A DNA stretch of 64,000 nt. It comes from a bacterium. Its GTDB lineage: Bacteria > Cyanobacteriota > Vampirovibrionia > Gastranaerophilales > Gastranaerophilaceae. Numbering within the stretch: the stretch's first letter is position 1; each line of letters opens with the position of its first letter. The translations under genes were made by a program, and so were the position numbers. The notes under the pieces were generated by a model, which was not told where the DNA came from, did not search any database, and was given only the letters and a program-made list of their open reading frames with translations. This document shows, piece after piece, positions 8,147 through 15,887 of the stretch. The stretch is from the NCBI GenBank assembly GCA_017470245.1, contig JAFUEV010000009.1:1-64000 (forward strand), written 5' to 3'.

Positions 8147-8956
8147 ATGCTTAAAAAAATCACGATTGATAAAGAAAAATGTATTCATTGCGGATTGTGT
8201 ATAAAAGACTGTCCGACAAAATGTATTGAATTTAGTGAAGATAAAATTCCTCAATATATACAAGGTGGTGAAGATATTTGTTTTGCTTGTCAGCATTGTT
8301 TTTCAATATGTCCTGTGGGGGCTTTATCATTTGCAGATAAAAACCCTGATGTTTCTGAAAGCATTGGTTTTGGAAATAGCGAAGATTTAAAGAAACTTAT
8401 TAAATCAAGAAGAAGTATAAGATTTTTTAAAGACGAGAATATTCCAAAAGACAAGTTAGATAAAATTATAGAAATACTTTCATATTCACCGACTGCAACA
8501 AATAGAGACAATTTACATTTTTCTATTATAGCAACTAAAGAGAAGATGAATGAAATAAGACATATTACTTATGATAAAGTAATGTCTGCTTCATCTCCAA
8601 ACGAGTTTTTCAAAATTGTAAAAGAAGCCTATAAAAGCGGTAATGACTTAATTTTTCGTGGTGCAACATCAATGATTGCAGTTGCGGTTGATAAAAATAA
8701 TACAAGTCCTGGAGCTGAAATTATCGATTCAACAATAGCATTATCATATATTGATTTATATGCTCAAAGTTTAGGACTAGGGACTACATGGTGCGGACTT
8801 GCATTCAGGGCTGCAACCCAAATACCTGAAGTTTATGAACTTTTAAATATTCCAAGAAATTATACATTAAGCTATACAATGCTTTTAGGTATTCCAAATA
8901 TTAAATATGCAAGAACACCTCAGCTTGATAAATTTAGTGTTAAGTTAATAAAATAG
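8147..8956 (+). CDS. Ferredoxin-nitroreductase fusion protein (copy 2)
   Basis: It has the same 269-residue architecture as the protein at 4244-5053: ferredoxin motifs CIHCGLCIKDCP and CFACQHCFSICP, then a nitroreductase domain from SRRSIRFFKDENIP with SPTATNRDNLHF and SLGLGTTWCG. Here the first ferredoxin motif is canonical, with Pro after the last Cys. Differences around the active site (PTATN against PTGGN) suggest divergence in substrate after duplication. It lies 11 bases after the flavin reductase and 11 bases before the tautomerase. Retention of two diverged copies in one operon suggests non-redundant roles. Confidence 0.92.
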   Translation: MLKKITIDKEKCIHCGLCIKDCPTKCIEFSEDKIPQYIQGGEDICFACQHCFSICPVGALSFADKNPDVSESIGFGNSEDLKKLIKSRRSIRFFKDENIPKDKLDKIIEILSYSPTATNRDNLHFSIIATKEKMNEIRHITYDKVMSASSPNEFFKIVKEAYKSGNDLIFRGATSMIAVAVDKNNTSPGAEIIDSTIALSYIDLYAQSLGLGTTWCGLAFRAATQIPEVYELLNIPRNYTLSYTMLLGIPNIKYARTPQLDKFSVKLIK

Positions 8957-8967
8957 GAGGAATAATT

Positions 8968-9402
8968 ATGCCTACATATCAAATTACGGTAAAAGAAAAT
9001 TTATTATCAAATGAGCAAAAAGATAAAATTGCAGATTATATTACAAAAACTCATTGTGAAATTACAGGAGCGCCAAATTATTATGTACAAATAATTTTCC
9101 ACGAAAATAATAAAAGAAGATATGTAGCAGGGAAATTATCTGACTCTCAAATATGGATTTATGGCGATATTCGCTCAGGCAGACCTGTTGAAAAAAGATG
9201 TTTGCTTATAAATAAGTTTGTTAAAGGCGTGAGCGAAATTGCAAATATACCTACAACTGACGTTTGGGTATTTTTGAATAATTTAGAAGGCTCTGATATT
9301 TCTGAATGGGGCGTAATATTACCTGAATCGGGTAAAGAAAATGAATGGTTTAACTCTTTGTCTAAAGAACTGCAAGGAAAATTAACAGCATTAGCAAAAT
9401 AA
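8968..9402 (+). CDS. Tautomerase-superfamily protein, cis-CaaD-like
   Basis: The 144-residue protein starts MPTYQITV, so removal of Met leaves the catalytic N-terminal Pro of the tautomerase superfamily. The length and two beta-alpha-beta units match the longer cis-3-chloroacrylic acid dehalogenase-like group (Tautomerase_3) rather than the 60-residue 4-oxalocrotonate tautomerase. Conserved-looking segments include YYVQIIFHENNKRRYVAG and DIRSGRPVEKR, whose arginines may bind acidic substrates. The natural substrate is unknown. Within this operon it may isomerise or hydrate reactive unsaturated acids (inference). Confidence 0.85.
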   Translation: MPTYQITVKENLLSNEQKDKIADYITKTHCEITGAPNYYVQIIFHENNKRRYVAGKLSDSQIWIYGDIRSGRPVEKRCLLINKFVKGVSEIANIPTTDVWVFLNNLEGSDISEWGVILPESGKENEWFNSLSKELQGKLTALAK

Positions 9403-9417
9403 AAAAAGGAGAAAAGT

Positions 9418-10173
9418 ATGATTAAAGTTATACCATTAAAATATTATGATGGCGGATTTATGACGCAGGCTTTTGCCTTTGGTGGAACTCGTGATAAAGA
9501 AAAATGCGAAGATGTAAAATATGGTTCATCTCTTCAAAATTTTTTAATTGATGACGGAAATGAAGTTATTTTATCTGATACGGGTATGCCAAATGATTCT
9601 CCTGATATGGGTAAAAATCCAAATATGCCTTTGTCTATGGGGGATAAGATAGCAACATTTAATGAAGCATTTGCAGCAACTGGCTATAAGATTGAAGATG
9701 TCACTAAGATTGTTGTAACTCATAAACACCCTGACCACACCGGAGAGCTAAGAATGTTTCCTAATGCTAAAATATATATTTCTGAACAAGAAGCAGATGA
9801 TATGAAACTTACAGGGGAAAATATTGTAAGAGTAAAATTCACAGATGGTGCCTACAAAAACTTTCCTGAATCGCAAAGAATAACTGATACTCTAGTTATG
9901 ATAAAGGCGGAAGGACATACAAAAGGTAATTCCATATCTATTTTAGAAGATAAAGAAAAAGATTGTTTTTACATGTTTCAAGGTGATGTAACATATTGTG
10001 ATGCAGCACTTTATGCTGATGAACTTTCTGTTGTATTTGAGGACAAAGAAAAAGCAAGAGAAACTCTGACAAGAGTGCGTGAGTTTATAAAAAATAATAA
10101 AACCATATATTGTTCAACACACTGTCCTGAAGGATATTTAAATGTAGAACAACATAAAATTGCAGAACTGTAA
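9418..10173 (+). CDS. Metallo-beta-lactamase-fold hydrolase
   Basis: The 251-residue protein has the full MBL metal-binding set: THKHPDHTG (HxHxDH, near residue 101), GHTKGNS (third His), FQGDVTY (bridging Asp) and STHCPEG (last His). It resembles N-acyl homoserine lactonase-type and related lactone/ester hydrolases, with an N terminus facing a GGFMTQAFAFGG loop. The substrate cannot be assigned; quorum-signal cleavage should not be assumed. It lies 15 bases after the tautomerase with a strong AAGGAG site and precedes the decarboxylase-cupin fusion by 65 bases. Confidence 0.9.
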   Translation: MIKVIPLKYYDGGFMTQAFAFGGTRDKEKCEDVKYGSSLQNFLIDDGNEVILSDTGMPNDSPDMGKNPNMPLSMGDKIATFNEAFAATGYKIEDVTKIVVTHKHPDHTGELRMFPNAKIYISEQEADDMKLTGENIVRVKFTDGAYKNFPESQRITDTLVMIKAEGHTKGNSISILEDKEKDCFYMFQGDVTYCDAALYADELSVVFEDKEKARETLTRVREFIKNNKTIYCSTHCPEGYLNVEQHKIAEL

Positions 10174-10238
10174 TATCATTTTTAACATAGGGCATTTGTT
10201 TTGCTTTTGCCAAAGAAAATAAAAAGGAGAATAAAAAT

Positions 10239-11003
10239 ATGACAGGTGGAAATAAAATCGTGCAAACGGCAGGTAGGGATAATTTAGGAAATTTTGCTCC
10301 CGAGTTTGCTCACTATAATGATGATGTTTTATTTGGCGAAAACTGGAACAATAAAGATATTTCAATTAAAACAAAATGTCTTATCACTGTTGTTTCTCTT
10401 ATGTCACAAGGAATAACAGATTCATCAATAAAGTATCATCTTCAAAATGCAAAAAATAACGGAGTAACAAAAGCAGAAATTGCTGCAGCCATAACTCATA
10501 CTGCTTTCTATGCGGGTTGGCCAAAGGCTTGGGCTACATTTAATATTGCAAAAAAAGTGTGGAGTGATAACACACAAGCAATAACAGAAAAAGAAAAATA
10601 TGCTCAAACAATTATGTTTCCTATTGGTGAACCTAATAATGCCTATTCTAAATATTTCAAAGGTCAAAGTTATCTTGCACCAGTATCAACAGAGCAAGTT
10701 AAAATCTATAATGTTACATTTGAACCAAAATGCAGAAATAATTGGCATATTCACAAAGCAAAATCAGGCGGCGGACAAATGTTAATAGCCGTTGGAGGCA
10801 GAGGATATTATCAGGAATGGGGTAAGGCTCCTGTTGAAATGAAACCGGGTGATGTTATAAATATTCCTGCAAATGTAAAACATTGGCACGGCGCAGCTCC
10901 TGACTCTTGGTTTTCGCATTTGGCAGTTGAAATAGATGGCGTTGAAACATCTAATGAATGGTTGGAAGAAGTAACTGATAATGAATATAACAAACTAAAA
11001 TAG
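10239..11003 (+). CDS. Carboxymuconolactone decarboxylase-cupin fusion protein
   Basis: The 254-residue protein joins two domains. Residues about 20-110 are carboxymuconolactone decarboxylase-like, with YHLQNAKNNGVTKAEIAAA and HTAFYAGWPKAWA matching the conserved helix pair. The AhpD-type CxxC is absent, so peroxidase activity is unlikely. Residues about 140-240 form a cupin with NNWHIHKAK, KPGDVINIP and HWHGAAP providing His metal ligands. The AAGGAG site is eight bases upstream. It is the last gene of the run before a terminator. A role in breakdown or isomerisation of a lactone or quinone-derived acid fits the tautomerase and hydrolase beside it (inference). Confidence 0.9.
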   Translation: MTGGNKIVQTAGRDNLGNFAPEFAHYNDDVLFGENWNNKDISIKTKCLITVVSLMSQGITDSSIKYHLQNAKNNGVTKAEIAAAITHTAFYAGWPKAWATFNIAKKVWSDNTQAITEKEKYAQTIMFPIGEPNNAYSKYFKGQSYLAPVSTEQVKIYNVTFEPKCRNNWHIHKAKSGGGQMLIAVGGRGYYQEWGKAPVEMKPGDVINIPANVKHWHGAAPDSWFSHLAVEIDGVETSNEWLEEVTDNEYNKLK

Positions 11004-11006
11004 AAT

Positions 11007-11041
11007 ATAGGCAGATATTAAATTATCTGCCTATTTTATAT
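11007..11041 (+). terminator. Rho-independent terminator of the redox operon
   Basis: An 11-base perfect stem, ATAGGCAGATA (11007-11017) with TATCTGCCTAT (11024-11034), a 6-base loop and a following T-rich tract lie just after the stop of the decarboxylase-cupin gene. Confidence 0.85.
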
Positions 11042-11065
11042 ATTTTTTGATAAAATTAAGATGTT

Positions 11066-12301
11066 GTGAAAGCGATAAAAATGAGAATTGGAAAAGGCGA
11101 TTTTCAAATATATAAGCTAAATATAGCATCCTTTTTGAGAATGTTATTACTTCTGAATCCTGTAATTTTACTGTTCTATAATGAAAATAATTTAACAGTA
11201 AAAGAGTTGTTTCTTTTTCAAAGTGTATTTTATTTATTATCTATTTTTTTAGAACTTCCCCTTGGATACTTTTCGGATTTCATAAATAAAAAAACAGCAT
11301 TGTCTATATCATATATATTGTTTCTTTCAGCAATGCTTTTATGGCTTTTCTTCCACGGCTATTGGATTATATTAGTCGGGGAAATAATTCTCGCAGTATC
11401 AAAAGTAATATTGGATAATGCACAGTCCTCATACTTATATGATTATTTAAAGTATAAGCAAAATAATAATATAATGACAAAAGAATATGCGACTCTAAAT
11501 TTCTACTTGGCAGCAGGTACAACAGTCGCTTCAATTATTGGAACATATATATATTCACAAAAAGGTTCTCATTTTACATTGGAAATTGAAGTGTTTATTG
11601 CTATAATCTGCCTTGTATTAATTTTATCTTTAAAACCAGTATCTTATAAAAATGTAACAAACAAGAATTTTTCAAAAATCAATATAATAGAAACTTATAT
11701 CAATTTATTTGAATTTATAAAAACAACATATAAAAATAAATCCATAATGTATTATATATATTATTCCGGGATGTTAACTTCTTTTTCTATTGTTTTTGCA
11801 TTAAGTTTTCAACCAATAATGCAAAAAGCAATGGTCCCAATATTATTTTTTGGATATGCTGCATTTTGTAATCATGGTATTCGTGCTATTGCCAGCATTA
11901 TAACAAGGAAAGTATCTCAATTCTTTAGTATGAAATCTATGATTATTCCTTTGTTCATTTCTTATATAATTGCATTTATTTGCATTTTTTCTATGCTAAA
12001 TATAAAGAATAATAAGTTAGTTCTTCTGTCTGTATTGTTAATTTGTATAATAATCGGATTTCAATTAATGTTTACGATTAGGCACATAAGTCGATTACAC
12101 AGATTTGTTGATTCTTCTAACAGAGGCAAATTGATTTCTGTTAATAATTTATTTTCAAGAAGTTTAACTTTTTTGATGTTATTTTCATCTAAATTTTTTA
12201 TGGATAGAATAGGTTTTGAAAATTATTATTTAATATTATTTATAATTCTCATTTTTGTTGGATTCTTTATTACTTTAAAAACATATAAAATAAAAGAATA
12301 A
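11066..12301 (+). CDS. Major facilitator superfamily transporter
   Basis: The 411-residue protein has about 12 hydrophobic segments. The segment 2-3 loop GYFSDFINKKTAL matches the MFS G-x-x-x-D-x-x-x-[RK]-[RK] signature, and IISLxLKPV-type segments follow. A central cytoplasmic loop rich in Lys and Asn separates the two six-helix halves. The substrate is unknown; drug-efflux-like MFS is plausible. The start used is GTG at 11066; an ATG at 11081 is equally possible, and neither has a good ribosome site. It follows the operon terminator by about 30 bases, so it probably has its own promoter. Confidence 0.85.
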   Translation: MKAIKMRIGKGDFQIYKLNIASFLRMLLLLNPVILLFYNENNLTVKELFLFQSVFYLLSIFLELPLGYFSDFINKKTALSISYILFLSAMLLWLFFHGYWIILVGEIILAVSKVILDNAQSSYLYDYLKYKQNNNIMTKEYATLNFYLAAGTTVASIIGTYIYSQKGSHFTLEIEVFIAIICLVLILSLKPVSYKNVTNKNFSKINIIETYINLFEFIKTTYKNKSIMYYIYYSGMLTSFSIVFALSFQPIMQKAMVPILFFGYAAFCNHGIRAIASIITRKVSQFFSMKSMIIPLFISYIIAFICIFSMLNIKNNKLVLLSVLLICIIIGFQLMFTIRHISRLHRFVDSSNRGKLISVNNLFSRSLTFLMLFSSKFFMDRIGFENYYLILFIILIFVGFFITLKTYKIKE

Positions 12302-12316
12302 AAGATGTATATCAAT

Positions 12317-13816
12317 TTATTGAGAATATAGCTCCGGTAAATTAGGTATATTTTCTATGTAGTTTTTATCTATATAAAGATATAAATTGTCATCTTCATA
12401 ACAACCGCTTTTGTAATTTAAGCCAATATTTGTTGCTTTAAAAAGATATATATTATAATCACTTTTTAAACTATCGATAATATCATTGTATTCTTCTGTA
12501 TCAAAGGTAGATAAAATTATTATAGGTGTATGTTTTTGGCTTCGTTGTAAATATATTTCTTTATCACTCGGTTTACTACACCAATTTGCAATATTAGGAT
12601 AATTGTAAAAAATATTTTTCTCAAAATAAGCATTGATGGCTAAAGTCTTAAATCCTAATCCATTTATATCATATTGTGTTAAATTATAATTTCTTATAAA
12701 TTGTGCTACCTCTTTTGAAGCACTATAATTGTTTTTTATATCCCAAATGCAACATTGTATATTACCAACAATATAATAGGTTAAAATATATAATATACAT
12801 AAATAAAATACCGGATATTTTTTGATTGGAATTTCTGTAATGTTATTTTCCTCGGATAAAATCCAGCAAGTAAAAATCAGGACTGATAGAGCATATCCCA
12901 TATGCCAGTATTTTAGGACAAGTGCTAAGAATACAAAATATAAAACAGAATTTATTGAAATGAATAACAGACGTTGAGTTAAATTTTTACAATATACCTT
13001 CATTACAACAGTATAAATAATAGTTGTTATTACTAAACAAATTATAATTATAGGAATATTTTTTGTTTTCTCAGATATTGGTATATAAATATGTGCAATA
13101 CGCCACAAGTGGTCTATAAATTTATTAGCGGAAAAGTCTATTGATAGACAATAAGGAGAATCAGTAGGAGGTATCATATGTATAGCAGTTAAAATACCTA
13201 CAACTAAAAGAATGAAGATAGGAATAATATATTTTTTTATTGAATATGTTTCTTTATTTTTGTAAATATCAATAATCCAAAATATAATCAATACGGCAGC
13301 TATTGGAAAAGTAAATGCGCTTATATTAAATAATAGTGCTAATAATACACAATATATATAAGGATGTTTTAATCGTTTAAGATAAAAACACGCAATAATT
13401 GCTAATAATGGAAAAACTAAAGTATGATTTCTTGGAATTATACCATGCTGATAAAAAATATAAAAAGTAAAAGGAAATAAGCATTTTATAATCATTGGAA
13501 ATTTGGATTTGAACAGAAATAAGTATATACCTAATCCCGAAAAAGCAATTGATATAATAAAAATCCAATTATACATTTTTTCAGGAGGTGCTATATGTGT
13601 TGAAAGTATTATTTTTAAAATAAAATACCAAACAAAAGGATGTCCTTCATATTTAGTATTCTCAATAAAAATATGTGAAAAAGAATAATCACGAGCGATT
13701 ATCCAAGCTAATGCTTCATCTGCCCATTGTTCATGATGAAAACCTATTATAACAAGTAAAATAATATATAGAAAAAATATTAACCAATATATTCTTTTTT
13801 GAAAAATTTGCGACAT
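12317..13816 (-). CDS. Polytopic membrane protein, GT-C-type glycosyltransferase candidate
   Basis: The 499-residue protein has about 10-11 membrane segments in residues 1-355 and a soluble C-terminal domain from about 365. The first loop contains HHEQWADEALAWIIARD, an acidic motif placed where GT-C (ArnT/PMT-like) enzymes carry catalytic residues; YEGHPFVWYF follows. GT-C enzymes transfer sugars from polyprenyl-phosphate donors at the outer face of the inner membrane. Its neighbour at 13858-14796 is a GT8 enzyme, consistent with a glycan locus. No ribosome site precedes the ATG, but a TATAAT box lies only ten bases upstream, so the mRNA may be almost leaderless. Confidence 0.7.
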   Translation of the reverse strand: MSQIFQKRIYWLIFFLYIILLVIIGFHHEQWADEALAWIIARDYSFSHIFIENTKYEGHPFVWYFILKIILSTHIAPPEKMYNWIFIISIAFSGLGIYLFLFKSKFPMIIKCLFPFTFYIFYQHGIIPRNHTLVFPLLAIIACFYLKRLKHPYIYCVLLALLFNISAFTFPIAAVLIIFWIIDIYKNKETYSIKKYIIPIFILLVVGILTAIHMIPPTDSPYCLSIDFSANKFIDHLWRIAHIYIPISEKTKNIPIIIICLVITTIIYTVVMKVYCKNLTQRLLFISINSVLYFVFLALVLKYWHMGYALSVLIFTCWILSEENNITEIPIKKYPVFYLCILYILTYYIVGNIQCCIWDIKNNYSASKEVAQFIRNYNLTQYDINGLGFKTLAINAYFEKNIFYNYPNIANWCSKPSDKEIYLQRSQKHTPIIILSTFDTEEYNDIIDSLKSDYNIYLFKATNIGLNYKSGCYEDDNLYLYIDKNYIENIPNLPELYSQ

Positions 13817-13857
13817 AACTATGACTATTATACAGAAAAAATAGTGAAATTCTATTT

Positions 13858-14796
13858 TTATTTAAGATTATTTATAGTATTGGCGATATCAGCCTTTATA
13901 TTTCCAATATTTCTGTTATATATCTTATTAAAATATTTTAGATAATAATAATATTTATAATTTTTGAATGGAGATTTGTCCCAGTATTCATAATATAATT
14001 TATATGTAATAAAATTTGTTTTTGGAAAATTCCATGGTTTATCTTCACAAAAATAATGGTGAATACATTTTAATTCATCGGGATTTTTATTAAAAAAGGG
14101 TTTAGTTTGGTTATTCCATTTAGAAGATAATGGTTTAATTTTATCTTTTAATACTATATTTACTAAATCCTGGTCAGGAACTATAAAAGGAAAATCTCTA
14201 TTATCTCTAAAATATGTTAATATTTGGTCTGGAAGATTCTCTTTTCTCCAAATATCGATATCCATTACAAGTACGCCTGTATTGTAATACTCTTCAATAT
14301 AACCAGGAAATAAATTCTCTGAATCTTCAACCATTCCTAATGCCTTTCCTTCCAAATCAATTTCAAATAAGGGAAGAAGATCATCCGTTACTATTATGTC
14401 TGCATCGAGATATATTATCCTATGAATATTTTCCGGTAATATTTCTGGGAGTTTAATTCTTGCCATTGCAATTCTTGTAATTCGATAATTTACCCGACCG
14501 TATAAATTTTCTCCATTATCTATGCTATCGGTATTAATGTGAATAAAAGAAACATTTTGTCCTTTTGTTTTTATAAAATCTTCGATTTTATATTTGTTTT
14601 TTTCTGATAAATTATTTTCAACTATATAAAAATTATATGTACTGTTTGAAGTGTTATTTTCTAATATTGAATACATTGCAATTAGTGCAAAAATCGGATA
14701 ATTATTATCTATACAGAATGCTATATTTATATCTTTTGCAAAACATTTAACAGGTATTATAAAAATAATAAAAAGTACTATGAGTATTTTTTTCAA
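13858..14796 (-). CDS. GT8-family glycosyltransferase with an N-terminal signal sequence
   Basis: The catalytic domain matches glycosyltransferase family 8 (LgtC/RfaI-like): DINIAFCIDNNYPIFALIAMYSIL, the DxD motif in IYLDADIIVTDDLLPLFEID, YYNTGVLVMDIDIWR and VPDQDLVNIVLKDKI. These enzymes move galactose or glucose from UDP-sugars, normally in the cytoplasm. The longest frame begins at 14841, but GGAG six bases before a TTG at 14796 and the resulting Sec-like leader (KKILIVLFIIFIIPVKCFAKD) fix the start there, giving 312 residues and removing an overlap with the upstream gene. The leader ends in an AxA-like CFAKD site, odd for a UDP-sugar enzyme. It may instead be an uncleaved anchor. Confidence 0.85.
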   Translation of the reverse strand: MKKILIVLFIIFIIPVKCFAKDINIAFCIDNNYPIFALIAMYSILENNTSNSTYNFYIVENNLSEKNKYKIEDFIKTKGQNVSFIHINTDSIDNGENLYGRVNYRITRIAMARIKLPEILPENIHRIIYLDADIIVTDDLLPLFEIDLEGKALGMVEDSENLFPGYIEEYYNTGVLVMDIDIWRKENLPDQILTYFRDNRDFPFIVPDQDLVNIVLKDKIKPLSSKWNNQTKPFFNKNPDELKCIHHYFCEDKPWNFPKTNFITYKLYYEYWDKSPFKNYKYYYYLKYFNKIYNRNIGNIKADIANTINNLK

Positions 14797-14812
14797 TTTT
14801 CTCTCCAATTTG

Positions 14813-15268
14813 TTAATATAAAAATTCAAAATTAATTCCAAAGATATATATTGCGAACAATAATAATATTAGTATTAAATAGTACCGGGAATCGCACTTT
14901 CTATATATATATTCATTTATTATAGAAAATATCAATATACAAAATAAAGGGGTAGCATTTTTTAGACTTCCGATAAGATTTACGTCTAATCTGGATAAAT
15001 TGAAACATATCATACCAAAATGTCCAAAAATAAGAATATATACAAGTATTATAAAAAGTATTTTATATTTTGTGAGGTTTCTAAAAATAAATTGTAAAAT
15101 ACTTATTATAACAAGTAAAATAAAAACATAGGGCATTAAAAAGTAATTTATATAAACAAAAACCAATAATACTAAAATAGTCAGTTGATTTATCACTGAT
15201 ACTTTTATATTTAAAATAATCAATAGCAGTACAAAAGCTAATGCCAAAAACCACTTTTTTATATTCAT
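14813..15268 (-). CDS. Small polytopic membrane protein, unknown
   Basis: The 151-residue protein has about five hydrophobic segments, very rich in Ile and Leu, with short loops such as RNLTKYK and RKCDSRYY. I recognise no family. It sits 16 bases upstream of the GT8 start on the same strand and is probably co-transcribed with it. It might be a partner of the glycosyltransferases, but nothing in the sequence shows this. Confidence 0.65.
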   Translation of the reverse strand: MNIKKWFLALAFVLLLIILNIKVSVINQLTILVLLVFVYINYFLMPYVFILLVIISILQFIFRNLTKYKILFIILVYILIFGHFGMICFNLSRLDVNLIGSLKNATPLFCILIFSIINEYIYRKCDSRYYLILILLLFAIYIFGINFEFLY

Positions 15269-15359
15269 AATAAAAACTCTTTTAAATATTATTAGTAATA
15301 TACTAGCATAATAGCTAGGTATTATATAATATGTAAAAAGAATTCTGAAATAATTTTAA

Positions 15360-15710
15360 TTATGAATTTGCATCAATATGAAGATTACTATCTTTAGCAG
15401 CATTATATGCGATTAAGAAACTGTCAAAGTCAGCTTGTTTTAAATGCATATCATTAAATCTTAATTCTACTTCTTCTTTACATTTTGGAAGATAATAAGA
15501 AATTCCGTATGTTGAAATTTTTTTAATATTGTCTGTATTCAAAACAGGTTTTCCGTCAAGTTTATCTTTATTGCCTCTTGCTTCTTCCAAGCCCAGTGTC
15601 CCAAGTTCTTTTATTGCATTATCACTTAATTTATTTTTATAACAAACCATTCCTTTTGTCATATTTATTGTTCCGCCAAAAGAAATGTTTGAATTTGTAG
15701 CAATGTTCAT
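15360..15710 (-). CDS. Hypothetical 116-residue protein with SFGG-type leader
   Basis: A small soluble-looking protein with AAAGGAATTAAT before the ATG. It starts with a polar stretch MNIATNSNISFGGTINMTKG and continues with charged helices (DNAIKELGTLGLEEARG, EEVELRFNDMHLKQADFDSFL). Three Cys are scattered. I recognise no domain. The leader, with a short aromatic-Gly motif near residue 11, resembles the starts of the two proteins at 28902-29531 and 29521-30621. It stands alone between the glycosyltransferase group and the radical SAM gene. Confidence 0.65.
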   Translation of the reverse strand: MNIATNSNISFGGTINMTKGMVCYKNKLSDNAIKELGTLGLEEARGNKDKLDGKPVLNTDNIKKISTYGISYYLPKCKEEVELRFNDMHLKQADFDSFLIAYNAAKDSNLHIDANS

Positions 15711-15842
15711 TATTAATTCCTTTCAATTTGTTATTGATGAATTTATAAAATAAATGAAAGAACAAAATTGCCTAATTTTTATATTCGCTTAACATAATTT
15801 ATATAATAAGTTTTATTCTATATTTTGGATAACTATACAGTA

Positions 15843-15851
15843 TGATATAAT
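15843..15851 (+). promoter_or_regulatory. Extended -10 promoter before the radical SAM gene
   Basis: TGATATAAT (TGnTATAAT) lies 36 bases before the start at 15888, with a poor -35 (TTGGAT, 15-base spacer). Transcription would begin near 15858. Confidence 0.5.
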
Positions 15852-15887
15852 GTTCCGTAACCGATATATGATGAAAACAGATAAAAT

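Noticed and set aside
9418..10173. Quorum-quenching AHL lactonase
   Set aside because: The MBL metal ligands fit, but they are shared by many hydrolases, and nothing nearby concerns acyl homoserine lactones.
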